From NCBI GenBank assembly GCA_903772945.1, contig CAICTM010000467.1:1-64000 (forward strand): DNA of 64,000 nucleotides. The letters are read 5' to 3'. Below, in pieces: positions 31,228 through 42,577 of this stretch. The number at the start of each line of letters is the position of its first letter. The first letter of the stretch is position 1. Position numbers and translations under genes: made by a program. This DNA comes from Seminavis robusta (lineage: Eukaryota; Bacillariophyta; Bacillariophyceae; Naviculales; Naviculaceae). Below the pieces are notes generated by a model that was not told the DNA's origin, did no database searches, and worked only from the letters and a program-made list of their open reading frames with translations.

Positions 31228-34205
31228 TTAAGGCCAAAGTGTTGCGTCCTCCGCGTGGTAAGATACTTGCAAGATTTCTCTCACGTGGTTCCCAACAGCA
31301 TGGACAGCATCACGGAACATGCGCCGCAAGCCACTTCCGAATACCTCCACAAGCGGCATTTGGCTGGAAGTCCTCTGGGCAATATCGTGCTCTTCGGCAT
31401 ACACAATGGACTGAGCAACCCAATAGACAAAGGAAGAAAACTGTGCGTCATCTTGCCGAGTGGCCAGAGAGAGGTTCTCATCAAATCTGCCATACCGGTA
31501 TGAATCAACCAAATCGTTGAGACTGCGCCGCGTCAATGTTCGCAACGTCAACCACACAATACAAACGCTCTCTGCTGACCTTGTGCCATTCACTGGATTA
31601 TAGAAGTATGGTTGGGAAAATGCAAAACCTGGAAGTTGTAAGGATGGAAGCGTGAGGGAGGATACCGTACGCACGGTAGACCCGCAGCGTCAGATACGTA
31701 TGCTCATCCCATACCTGCGTTTGTGACATTCTCTCGAAGGTCATTGTCAATGGTCCACTCGGCACCAGCAAACACATCTACTGTCCCCTCCTGCAACATC
31801 ACAAACCCATTGGTTTCATCTCGTACATTCACGTCGAAGAACTTGACATTCTGATACTTCCCATCAAGAAGACTAGCTGCCAGGGCAACACAGTAGTCGA
31901 CGTCAAACCCTTGAAAGGTTGAGCTGTTGGCATTGTGGTCGGCAAAGCCAGGACGACCTCCTCTGATGCCACAGTGAAGTACGCCACGATCTCTCACATT
32001 TGCGAGGGTTCCATAAGTTATGGGCCCCTCTTCGCTTTTGTGAACACTCTCTAGCCCAATGTCTCCAAGAGGCGGAGACGCCAAGATCCCTGTCGCAACA
32101 TTCGGCAAGTTTCTGTTGTTTCGAGGCATTGGGAATGTGTAGAGCTCGCCGAAATTCCCGACAGCCCTGATCGCATTTATGAACATGTTCTTGTACTCAG
32201 CACCGAACCAATGTGTTTGCCCAAATCGGTCAGCGGTGTCTTTTGTGATCCCCACCTCTTCAGCGTACAGCAGAGCCATTAGGATAGCGTTCAAGAAGTC
32301 AGCCCACTCTGGGTCTCCATCCCTGGACGCAAGGGCAAACATCTCCGTGGTGTATATTCGGTTCCCTGCGGTGAGATCTCCTGGATACCCCAAAGCTCGC
32401 AGAATTGCCAACGAAAACTCGGGGGCTTCAGTTGCCATGACATGGCATCGGCCGAAGAGCAAGCTAGTAAAGAGTGTTAGAGTTGAATTGAGGATCATGA
32501 CTTGCCGCTGGGGGATTCGGAGCAAGAGTTGCTGAGCAAAGAAAGTATCTTCGTGGATACAAATGATCATATCACTGCAATTCTGGAATGTTTTGATATT
32601 GTCATCAGCACACTCCACATATTCGGGTTGACCTGAGGAGGGGACAGCAGATGTCAGACTAGTGCGATTTGGACACTGCAGCTCTAAATGATCACAAAAC
32701 TATACCTGTGAAGCCAACCCCTGAATATAGGTAAGGCATGGTGTAGGCAAGCCCGTTTCCCGACCTTCCCTGGAAACGACAAGGAACACAGCAACGGTAA
32801 GTTCTTGACGCCGATGGCCCTCTACAGTCGTACCTTTTCGCGGAGGAACCGAAGTTCACCCTTATGCACACCTCGTAGACGTCTTGCTTCATCGTAACCC
32901 CTATCCTGCTAATCAGATAATCCATTTCACCGCCGTCAAGAGCTTCAAACTGTTCTGTTTCATTCCGAACCACCATTTGAATAGCAGACGGGTCGTCTAG
33001 CACAGCTGCAGCGACGGCAGCACACTGGTGGTGTGGCCGCGCAAACAATCATTAGATGCTGTGCATCCAAACGAAATTACAAGCAACAAAGCTTTATTGA
33101 AGCGGGCACTTACAAGGCTGGTGGCAAAATCATTGTCCATGGCGCCACGACCACTTGCAGCTGAAGTAGCATTGCTTCCCAGAAAGCTAGTGCTGATGGT
33201 GTCAATATGAGCAAAAAGCTGAGTAAACTGTATGCCACTCCCGCACCTGACATACCCATTCCTTTGAATACGCTCAAGAGTTGGCAAGGGAGCTTCAGTT
33301 GGACTCATCGTTTTTGTAGCTTGAATGGGATTATCAGACTTTGACGAGTCGTTGGAAGCACTTGACAGTCCCACCGATAGTACCACTACAGCAACCAAGA
33401 GGGCAACCAACGATCCAGCAGTGGCGTAAAATGGACATCTGCGTACAGGTTCTGCATCCACCTGGACCACAGGCTGCCCTTGCTGGTCTGTCACAAGTGT
33501 TGCCTCCACCAGGTAGTCTGATGAATCCAAATTGGAGACGCTTGTGGGACGTGTACTACTGTCTCGGCAGAATGAGGCTTCTCGTGGACTTGCCCGCCTT
33601 GAGATACCGTCTTCCAGATCTTCACTTGGGCTTGCGGTTCCATCATAGCTGGAGTCATCAGTCCCCGCGTGTCCAGAAGCACCTCCAGGTCCACCGATCG
33701 CGTATCCCCCCGGTTCCGACATCGACAGAGCAGTGGCACTTGCCACCATCTCATCAAGTGCGGCTGTATCAGTGGCAGAGTCAAGAGCAAATCTGCTCCT
33801 TAGACTACACTCTAATAACTCGGCATCACCAGAGGTGCACTTCATCGCGTCCTCAGCCGCTATACTGTTCAATTCTTTCACACGTCCACCCATCATTTTG
33901 GCTTCTTTGGTACTGGCAATGGGACTAGCAACATGACCTTCTTTCGACTCGCAGTCCTCGACATCTTCCGCTTCAGCACTACCTTCATTGCGGTTATCAT
34001 CGTCCCCGGCTGTGGCGTTGATGGGAGTGGACATCACCAAGACCGGTAGAGGGATGCCGAGATTGAGCGGATCCTTGTGCATTGTGCTCGCTGAAGCTCT
34101 CGCATTATTGGGACTGATGGAGGGGGAATCCCCACCCACCGTGGCACCATCAATGCTGTCAGCGGGTGGCCCATCGTTGCGATTCTCCTCTGTTTTTTCG
34201 CTCAT
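31228..34205 (-). CDS. Membrane-anchored protein with two family-3 solute-binding modules, about 844 aa in six exons
   Basis: Predicted exons are 34205-33114, 33024-32872, 32769-32706, 32632-31715, 31628-31580 and 31486-31228, with matching phases and GT-AG borders. The start is the Met at 34205. An upstream GTG frame is ignored. Residues 1-255 form a polar, acidic, probably cytosolic tail. One membrane span lies at about 261-283 (AGSLVALLVAVVVLSVGLSS). Two extracellular modules related to bacterial amino-acid-binding proteins (SBP_bac_3) follow. The first has LERIQRNGYVRCG, MDYLISRIGVTM, GLAYTMPYLYSG and later YAEEVGITKDTA. A second begins GVLHCGIRGGRPGF with FQGFDVDYCVALAASLL and GFAFSQPYFYNP. 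This second module lacks most of the inter-lobe segment present in the first. It may sense amino acids or similar ligands at the surface. Confidence 0.72.
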
Positions 34206-34639
34206 TTTCAAGTGTGCCGCCGATGAAAGCTCCTCATCCACCACGATATGTGTCTTTGTGCTTCAGTTCGCTCGAGTGTTCGAGCGGACAATACTGTAGA
34301 TATAGGAGGATGAAGAAAGATGGAGTAGAATAGGAGGCTGGTCACGTGATCACCTCTTCCTCTTACCTCCTCTTTCGTGGCTTGACCAGCTAGTGAACGT
34401 CGGCGACGGCGACGAAGATTGTGGATTGTGGATCAGATCGAATGATCGAATCGAATCCTAAAAACGATGGCACGGGTCTGGTAAATAGAAGTACTTTTAA
34501 ACTTATCAAAAGATTTGAAGTACTGTACTCTGTACTAGCTAGTATTCTTGACTGTTAATTCCCTCCAGCTCTTTACTAGCTAGTACTACACGTACTATTT
34601 TTAATAGCTTTCAACAGTACCGACATGTTTAAATGTGGT
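34206..34639. other. Upstream spacer of the solute-binding receptor gene
   Basis: A 434-bp spacer with AATCGAATGATCGAATCGAATCC-like words near 34440 and ACTAGCTAGTA words at about 34535 and 34578. It abuts the left inverted repeat of the transposon. No gene is seen. Confidence 0.5.
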
Positions 34640-36449
34640 GAGAGCCCCTGAAACGCACGCGGTTGTATTATACGTATAACATTTTCACTATGTATTCTAC
34701 AGATCATACGAATTACACATATAACCTTTTTAATATGTATTAGACAAGTCATACGTACAACACAAGTAACACAAGTGGAAAAATATTATACGTATTACAT
34801 GTATTATGTGTTGTACGTGTTATACGTATAATACATAGTGACGAATTTTTGCTAAGTTTTTTTGCCAGGTGTTTTGCTAGGTGTTTGGGAGGCAGAGAGG
34901 AAGATGCACTGTTGCAGGCCATAATACCTGACAGCTTAACAAGTAAAATGGACTCTTACCTATCTGATCTCTCCCATGTTGCTAGATACAATATCAATGA
35001 CGAAGAATGGACTCCTGCTTCAATCATTGCGAATGTAGCAACCTCACTAACTGATGATACACCAAAGGAGATAAACATTATGGATACTCTGGGGTTCGAT
35101 AATTATCGAATGGAGAAATCGACGGTGTATTGGCTACCTTCGATGTATCAATCTTGTGATTCGGCGCATATTAAAGAAGTTTTGATGCCATACTTTGTAC
35201 TTTCTTGCAAGACTGCTGGATTCCGTATCAAAAACAAGGGATTCGATAAGAGGCGGAATCACATTACCATATGTTGTCCAAGGAGTCGTTTTTACAAACA
35301 AAGGTCCCAAAAGGAGAGCAACAAAACCACACAAACTCAGCTTCCTGTTGAGGGGGAGGGTGTCAAATGTCCATTCTCTTTCAATGTTCTATATAGCCAG
35401 GAACACAGACGATGATATCTACCCAAGTTCCAGACAGGCAACAAGCTTCATCGTGGCCATGTACAACTGGAAGAGGCACAAGTGAAAGTGTTAAGTACTC
35501 ATCTTGGCACAGAAGCCGTTACACTAGCGGAACAATGCCTAAAGAACCATCTCTCGCCAAGTGTTGTTAAGACTTTACTTTATGAACGGACATGCTCATC
35601 TCTAACTTCGAAACAAATCGAATCTCTAAGGAAGAGTCTGCATCAAGGAGTGGTCTTGTCTTTGGTGAAGCCAGACGGTACCATCTCTCAAGTATCACAT
35701 CAGGAGGCGACAGCAGCAGATAGGCAGAAATCTTACGTGTTACACGCTAGATACGTATATCACGGGTGATACATATAATACACGTTACATGCATAACATG
35801 TGTTACACCATAAGACGTGTTACATGCGTAACACGCATAACACGTGTTGCGCGCTGAGGTACTTACATGGGTTCAGTACTGGTCCCTACAGAAAGTGGTT
35901 GACAATGGTAGAATTCAAGGCCAGGTCTTCCACAGGCTTTGTCAGGGAGCCTTCAGAAGTATATGAATGCAAAGAGAATGGTCCTGAAGGTTGTACAGGG
36001 CCTGAGGAAGAGAGTGGAGGCAGAAAAATGGAGAATGAGTTGAATGAAGAGAAATCACTCTATCTTTCCACAGGAACAGTCTTCTTAGCTTCAACAAAGC
36101 CATACCACATTGCCTACTTACCCACAATGATGGTGCTATCTTCAAATAACAAGAGAAACCTTTGTATCCTTCAAACAAACAAGAGAAGAGAGGTTATTGT
36201 CATGGTGGTTCTTTGTGGTGGAGATTGGAGTTGGTGTTGAAGTCAAGTTGGAGTCAAGTCATTTTGCGAAACTCGAACGGTCACGGTCACGGTGGCTGGC
36301 TGGCGCGCGTGTTATACGTGTTATACGTATTCCACACGTAAGACGTGTTACACCCGTTATACGAGTGTTACACCTGTTATACGAGTGATACAAGTTATAC
36401 GAGTGATACGAGTTATACGTGTAACATTGCGTGCGTTTCAGGGTCTCTC
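34640..36449 (+). mobile_element. DNA transposon (MULE/FAR1-like) with 21-bp terminal inverted repeats, about 1.8 kb
   Basis: The left end (34640-34660) and the inverse of the right end (36429-36449) agree at 20 of 21 bases, both containing CCTGAAACGCACGC. Next to both ends, and in a third cluster at about 35735-35860, the DNA is dense in TACGTATAAC/ACGTGTTA-type palindromes not seen elsewhere in the window. The interior encodes a protein with a FAR1-like zinc-binding domain, as in Mutator-like transposases. No catalytic transposase core is seen, and clear target-site duplications are absent. The copy is therefore probably a non-autonomous or decayed derivative. Confidence 0.68.
34849..35769 (+). 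pseudogene. FAR1-like DNA-binding domain protein of the transposon, interrupted
   Basis: One continuous frame with a single in-frame TGA at 35413-35415, where related domains usually have Trp. Before it the frame reads a segment with candidate zinc ligands (ITICCPRSRFYKQR and VKCPFSFNVLY). After it the frame continues YLPKFQTGNKLHRGHVQLEE, giving the C-x(n)-C...H-x(2-3)-H layout of FAR1/MULE N-terminal domains. The following part (LAEQCLKNHLSPSVVKTLLYE, SLTSKQIESLRKSLHQG) is helical. The first codons are a TTG-type start, so the true 5' end is unknown. It is probably a broken transposase fragment. Programmed readthrough is much less likely. Confidence 0.5.
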
Positions 36450-37043
36450 TTCGTGTTGGGTTCACTACTGTTCACTGTGTCCGACAGAAATGTCTTGCGT
36501 TCGTAGGCCCGGTGAGTATAAGTCCCATAGTAATTTTATTGGAAGTCTAACGGCTTCGATGACTTACAACAAAGAAGAGAACATCAGAGAAAATCCATGT
36601 CGTGTCAAAGATTTAAAGACTCAGGATCCAGTTATCAGGCTTCTCGAGTGCACACGCACATCCCATCCAAACCATCTAACTCCGAACTCCCGCAGTGGTC
36701 AATGGCCAAAGCTCTTTCTTGCTTCAGGCTTTCAGCTTTTATTTCCATGTTCCGCTTGAGATTTAGCAAGCTTCTTTTTTCTCAAAGCTCGAAACTCGAA
36801 ACACTTCACTGCTTGACTGCTTGGAGGCAATATGTGTCTCTTTTTGAAGACTGCACGGAAACACAGAATTGATAAGAAGCAGATTGCAGATTGCTGGGAT
36901 CCTTTTCATTGACAGCCCAAAGCTTGAGCTTTCACCTCGTCGCGTCCGCTCCAACCTCATACTTTCACAGAAGGCCACTTCAGCAGAAACAAGCTTGTCC
37001 TTTATTACAACCCCAAAATAGACCATCTCCACAATATCGTACA
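36450..37043. other. Upstream spacer of receptor cyclase gene
   Basis: A 594-bp spacer without a supported gene. It carries the promoter and 5' UTR of the cyclase gene and a CGAAACTCGAAACAC repeat near 36788. Confidence 0.5.
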
Positions 37044-40000
37044 ATGATGAAAGTTGAGGAGCAACCATCGGACGTCAAACCCCACGAGGATATGATGGTC
37101 GCTGACCTGGATGATGATGATGATGACTCTGTCTTGGCAGGGGACGAAGAAGCACCCGCGGACCACGGTGAAAAAACCCAACGGGCAACGAGTGTGTTCG
37201 AAACCTCAGCAAAAGAAGATTCTAGGATCCGAATGTTCCGCTTCTTTGTGGTGGGCATGTTGCTCATGACCACTGTTGTGACTGCCACTGCCTACTACTT
37301 CTTAGATCGGGAGGAGAACAGGAACTTTGAGACAGCAGTAAGGCATCTATGAGCATGATGGAGCTCTGTGGAATCATGGGAAATGATGCCTTCCTCACAC
37401 TGCCTGTCTTCTTTGGCTTTGCTTTGTTTTACTTTACTTTTAGTACACACAATTTGCCAGGACGCTTGTTGATGCTGCCTTGGAACAGCAACAGAGCTTG
37501 AGGGATTCCATGGCAACTCTGTCTAATGAAATCACTGGTCATGCCCAGGCAAACAACCTCACTTGGCCCTATGTGATCCTTCCTCTCTTTGAGTCATATG
37601 CCTTGAACTATTTCAAACATTGTGCTGGTGAATATGTTGGGGTCAACAATTTGGTGAAACACAATGAGTCAGAAGCCTATATCAACTGGACTACTGCACA
37701 CTACAAGGACTGGATTGAACAATCACACATCATTCGATATGGCAACACTGACTTGCTGGACACAGATCCCACAAGGTACAACCAGTTCATTAGCAAGAAG
37801 TCGGCCGAAGGCGAAGTCCCTGATGATGTTCGAGAATACTATTCAGCTCGTACCATTCAGTCTCCTCCTATGAGGGGCTATGGTCCATTGATGAACCTCA
37901 ACATTGCCAGCATTGGAACGAATGACCAAGTCATAGATGGAGTCATCAAGCTCAAATATGAAACTCTTGTCACCGCCCTCAAACCCTTCCAAGCATTACC
38001 ACCAGAAGAGCATCAGAACTTCCACACAGACTCCAAGGCTGACAATCCTCACAGTTTCATGTACCATCCAGTCTACAAAAGAGTAAGGGAGCCTGGTAGT
38101 GGGGTTGTTGCTACAGTGACAGCATCCGTGGCATGGGATGCCTCCATGCGAAATCTGTTGCCAAGTAATGTGAGAGGTATTCTCTGTGTTGTGGAAAACA
38201 CCTGCGACCAGGTTTTCACATATGAGATCAATGGCAAGGATGCCATTTATCTGGGCAGTGGTGACATGCACAACCCCAAGTATGATCACCTTGAAGTCAT
38301 GGTGGATCTATCCATGCACACCCATCCCAATTTCACCACCACCCCAGGTCATTGTCAGTACTCAATGGTATGTATCAGGTTGTTTTGAATCAAGGGAGCA
38401 TTGCATAAGCTGATGGTTTGCTCACGCTCTGCCTGTTTCACCTTTTGTTGTTTCCAGCATGTGTACCCAACAGAGACATTTGAAGGTGACTACACCACCG
38501 CAATGCCCATTACCTTTGCAGTTGTGGTTCTTGCATCCTTTATTACAGTTGCTTTGGTCTTCATTATCTATGATTGGTTTGTCAAGAGAAGGAACAAAGA
38601 ATTGTCCAAAACAGCGGCTCGTTCAGACAGATTGGTCTCCTCTCTTTTCCCTGGTGATATCAAGTCCAAAGTTCTGGAGCAGCATGATGACACAGACCGA
38701 TCCTTCTCCAATCCAAAGAAGGAACAAGCAGACCATGGTGTTGCTCACAACATGTTGGCACAGGTATACCCTGAAACAACCATCCTTTTTGCTGACCTTG
38801 TTGGTATGTTTAATGGCAGGATTGCTCCATGTCATTGCTTGTTTGGTTTCATGGCTTGGGGCTCTAAAAGTTGTCTGTTATGCTTGTAGGCTTCACAAAA
38901 TGGTCTTCGGGTAGAACCCCCGCAGAGGTCTTTGAGCTTCTAGAAACATTATACAAGGCCTTCGATACGGTGGCTCAAAGGAGAAATGTGTTCAAGGTTG
39001 AAACTGTATGTGCTTGGTTTGGTCTAGCCTTGTGTTGATCTTGCCTGTAGATCTGGTTCACTCAGCTGCTTGTTGCTTGTTCTTTGTGTTCAGATTGGAG
39101 ATTGCTGTAAGTCTTGGCTTGCTTGACTTGACCCAGTTGGGAAGCATGATCTCTGTGCTCAAAGCTGATCTTTATCTTGAATTTGTTTGCTTGCGTCTGT
39201 CTTTTCCATAGATGTGGCTGCCACTGGAATCCCAGATCCACAAGCCCATCATGCCAGTATCATGGTGCGATTTGCCACTGACTGCATGACTCAAATGAAG
39301 ATTTTGACGGCTGAGCTGTCCGAATCATTGGGCCCAGACACAGTAAGTGAACCATGTGGTCATCTTTGCTGCCCTGTAGAGGTTGCAGATTTGCTCACCT
39401 GGTGTCTATGTCTTTCATTGGTTTATGAAAATCAGGCTACATTACTGATGCGAGTTGGCATGCACTCTGGTCCTGGTGAGTCTGATGAGTCTGGTAGTGA
39501 GAGCTAGGTTGCTTGGGCTATTCTAACCTTGCCTCCTCCCTTTCCAACCGCCAGTGACAGGTGGCGTGCTCCGTGGCTGCAAGAGCCGATTCCAGCTCTT
39601 TGGAGATAGTATGAATACTGCAAGGTGAGCAAACATGGAGCTGGCTTGGGGAGGTTTTGGAGGGCATTTTTTACTTGAATCTAACGTATTGCTGCTTGCT
39701 GTTCTTCTATGCAATTGCCTGTAGTCGGATGGAAAGCAATGGTGTTCCTGAACGCATTCATGTTTCTCAAGCCACTGCAGATTTGCTTGTGTCTCAAGGC
39801 AAGGGTAACTGGTTGACTCCAAGGGAAGATAAGGTTGTTGCCAAAGGTATGTTGTTTGTTGGGACTACTAGACACAGCAAGCGCTTATGCCATGACGTCT
39901 CTCACACGAGTCCATCCTACGAAAAAGGCAAGGGAGAGTTGCAAACGTACTTTGCTGCCATTGCTGGAAGAACAGCAACCACAGTATCCTCCGCTGAAAC

Positions 40001-40100
40001 GTCTCTGTTCGGGGACGCTGATATGCAATCTCGTAGCTTCATGGTTGATGAGTCATGCCGCTACGATGTCAGGGGAGAATCCGACGGCGAGTCCCGATAA
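37044..40100 (+). CDS. Receptor-type class III nucleotide cyclase (guanylyl-cyclase-like), about 742 aa in ten exons
   Basis: Predicted exons are 37044-37337, 37444-38367, 38458-38803, 38890-39005, 39094-39106, 39212-39342, 39436-39475, 39555-39624, 39725-39846 and 39928-40100, all GT-AG and phase-consistent. Exon 5 is only 13 nt. Layout: acidic cytosolic N-tail, membrane span at about 71-90 (FFVVGMLLMTTVVTATAYYF), an extracellular domain of about 325 residues of unknown fold, a second span at about 417-441 (ITFAVVVLASFITVALVFII), then a cyclase domain. Motifs are PETTILFADLVGFTKWSS (metal Asp), FKVETIGDCYVAATG (Glu and second metal Asp), MRVGMHSGPVTGGVLRG and FQLFGDSMNTASRMES (Asn and Arg). 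The Glu favours GTP. The second purine position is Gln, not Cys, so specificity is uncertain. It probably turns an external signal into cGMP or cAMP. Confidence 0.87.
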
Positions 40101-40941
40101 ACCTAGTTTGGATTTGCGGTCGCGTCCACCTTTAGCACAGTACGAAGGGCTTTTATTTCCTCCTCCTCCTCCCAAATCTAACTTCACATTACGTTCTTCG
40201 CACTTTTCGTGTCTTGTTTTGTGCCTGTTCCAAGGGTACCGTAGCTACTGTGAGATAGCTTCCAAAGGTTCACCGGTCGCTTGCTAGCAACTGCTACAGT
40301 ACCATACGAAAAGCATCAATTCCTTGTGAGGCTTCCTGGAGCACGTTTCAAAGGTAGCACAGCTTGTGGATTCCTCCTAACTTTTGCGATGCTGCTACGG
40401 TACCTCAACCTGCCACCACGACCTGGCAACGGCGAACGTATCTGCAAGGCCAGCCAGCTTCCACATGAATCGATTCATCAGATGTGGTGATACAGTTTTG
40501 AAGGGGGGGGGCATGTCCAGTGGCCGGAAAGACGGCCGTCCTTTGCTTCTACCTTGCGCACGAGGTGCACCCTTCTATGATAGCCTATTCGATCTCTATC
40601 GATCTACAGTAGCTAGCTAGCCCACGTAGGTCTGCTGTCGCCGTATCGACTCGAACGAAAGAGTGGTACAGGAGAGCCCAACTATGGTCAAGACGAGGCC
40701 CAACCAAAACCACCTCCCAATCGGAAATTCGATTCGATTCGATTTAGATGGAGGTGAGTCGAATCGAATAGATTTCTTTGCGTTTCGCGGCGTCACAGGT
40801 AGTGTCTCATGGTGCAGCAGTGCAGCATAGATATGGGCTCGGCTGACACAAAACAAGCAACCAAACGATAGCAAAGGTCAGGAGCTACCCATAATAAGGT
40901 AACTGATCAAGCGACGCCATTGCAGGAGGTAATAAAAGATC
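40101..40941. other. Noncoding spacer
   Basis: About 840 bp without a supported gene. It includes a G-run at about 40504, CTAGCTAGC at about 40612, and GATTCGATTCGATT and GTCGAATCGAAT near 40731 and 40756, facing each other. Confidence 0.5.
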
Positions 40942-41982
40942 ATGAGCAGCGATCTAGAAAAGGCATTTTCGGCCATTGAAAAGGGCAAGAGCGAGGAGTC
41001 TTCGGGACACCACTGGGAAGCGGCCACCTTGTTTGGTCAAGCCCGCGAATTGTTGCAGGACTTGGCATCGAAATCATCGACCCCCAATGATGAAGAAGAG
41101 CAAGCCAAGATTGCTAAATTATACGAGGATCAAAGTTACGAGTATTTGCATCGTGCCCGTGAAGCCTTCATGGTAGGACTCAAAGTCGAACATGAACAAG
41201 ATGTGGAATTAGCGGCAACTACCCGAAAATATGCCTGCGACGATCTCTCCGTAGAGGAGGCCAAGGAACGCCTGCGACTCTTCGCCTCTGTCTTTGCCAA
41301 GAAAGAAATATTGGATTTGACAGACGGAATGACTTTTCCCACAGCAACAACCACAGCAGCAGCAGCAGCTGACACGACAACTACTACTGCTACAGAGCAG
41401 CCAGCCGTCAACCCAGAAATATCATTGGAAGAACGACTGCAACAATTGAATGCCAATCTTCCCAAATCACTCAAATCCTCGCAAGAACGACTCGAAGATG
41501 TGAACAAGGGAATGGATCGTTTGGGGTTTTCCTTGCCCGTGGCACCACTCACGTTTAAACCTCGCAAATCCGCACACCAAGAAGTGGAGGATATTATTGC
41601 GCAAGCACAAGACCAAGTCGTCCTGGAACGGGTATTGGGAGATGATAAAAACGACAAAGATGACGACGGCGGAGACAGCATTTTGAGCGACGATGATGAC
41701 GACGACCTCCATTCCAATGCCGATTCCCTCTTGTCGGATGAAGTTGCGGTTCTACAAAATGTTTCTCAAATACGAGATCAGGTTGCCGCCGCGCAAGCTA
41801 AATTGGCGGAACTCACGGCTTTGTTGGAAGAATTGCCAGATGACGAGGACGACGACAAGGAAGAAAAGGAGTCTGATCCAGCTCCGTGTGATCCAGGGGC
41901 AGGCAAACAAAAGCTACAAGATGCCAAATTGGCCATTCGGAAAGCGCTCCGTTTGTGGAAAGTCAAGGCTGTAGAACGGTAG
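40942..41982 (+). CDS. MIT-like helical / coiled-coil protein, 346 aa
   Basis: The N-terminal 110 residues are predicted helical and resemble a microtubule-interacting-and-trafficking (MIT) or TPR-like bundle: LEKAFSAIEKGKSEESSGHHWEAATLFGQARELL and LYEDQSYEYLHRAREAF. An Ala/Thr linker follows (about 135-150), then a conserved-looking helix SLEERLQQLNANLPKSLK with RLEDVNKGMDRLGFSLP. Next come an acidic run (about 235-260), a Leu/Ala-rich coiled coil (VSQIRDQVAAAQAKLAELTALLEEL) and a basic end. There is no targeting peptide. MIT domains link ESCRT-III or microtubules to ATPases, so a role in vesicle trafficking is only inference. The ATG at 40942 is preceded by GATC and is the first in frame. 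Confidence 0.6.
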   Translation: MSSDLEKAFSAIEKGKSEESSGHHWEAATLFGQARELLQDLASKSSTPNDEEEQAKIAKLYEDQSYEYLHRAREAFMVGLKVEHEQDVELAATTRKYACDDLSVEEAKERLRLFASVFAKKEILDLTDGMTFPTATTTAAAAADTTTTTATEQPAVNPEISLEERLQQLNANLPKSLKSSQERLEDVNKGMDRLGFSLPVAPLTFKPRKSAHQEVEDIIAQAQDQVVLERVLGDDKNDKDDDGGDSILSDDDDDDLHSNADSLLSDEVAVLQNVSQIRDQVAAAQAKLAELTALLEELPDDEDDDKEEKESDPAPCDPGAGKQKLQDAKLAIRKALRLWKVKAVER

Positions 41983-42577
41983 ACAAGAGCAGGAAGATAG
42001 CGCATGTCTGTACTTGTGGTATTCGAAGATTGGGATTGAATCAATTCCATTTGCAGCATTGGAAGCACCTTCATGGGAACCTGTTGCACGTACCTCTTTT
42101 ACGGGAGCTACCGTGCGGATATGACAGCTGTTCACGCAATCATGGGTTAATGATCACCGTTTCTTTCCAGTGTGTCCTATTACTATTACAATTACAATAT
42201 ACCTTTGCAGAAGAAAGGCCTCGCGACAATCTATCTAGCTGGGGTGTAGCAAAAGACCAATAACGTAGACTACTACCCTACCGTCACCTACTGTACGGGA
42301 ACCATCCGAGAAGGGAAGGAGCGGCTGGTTATTCGTTCGCTCCTTTGGATCCGGGCAGAGCGTTTCATCCGCACGACCTGAACCGCTCGTGTGCCACCCG
42401 CTGAACAGAGAAATGTGGACTGGCATGACAGCCGGAAGCAGCTCCATGGACGGTGCGTACTGTACTGTCTGACCTAGACTGCACCCGAGGTACAACCACA
42501 TCTTCAAATAAAGCACATTGAAGTTTATATGATGATTTGTGTATTTTAGCTGATTGCATGATCATGCGTTTGTCCTG
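41983..42577. other. Convergent spacer
   Basis: A 595-bp spacer between the convergent coiled-coil gene and the secreted-protein gene. Short frames lack features. Confidence 0.5.

Noticed and set aside
41136-41717. 193-codon Ser-rich frame on the minus strand
   Set aside because: It is a shadow of the coiled-coil gene. The Ser runs are antisense of Asp/Glu codons.
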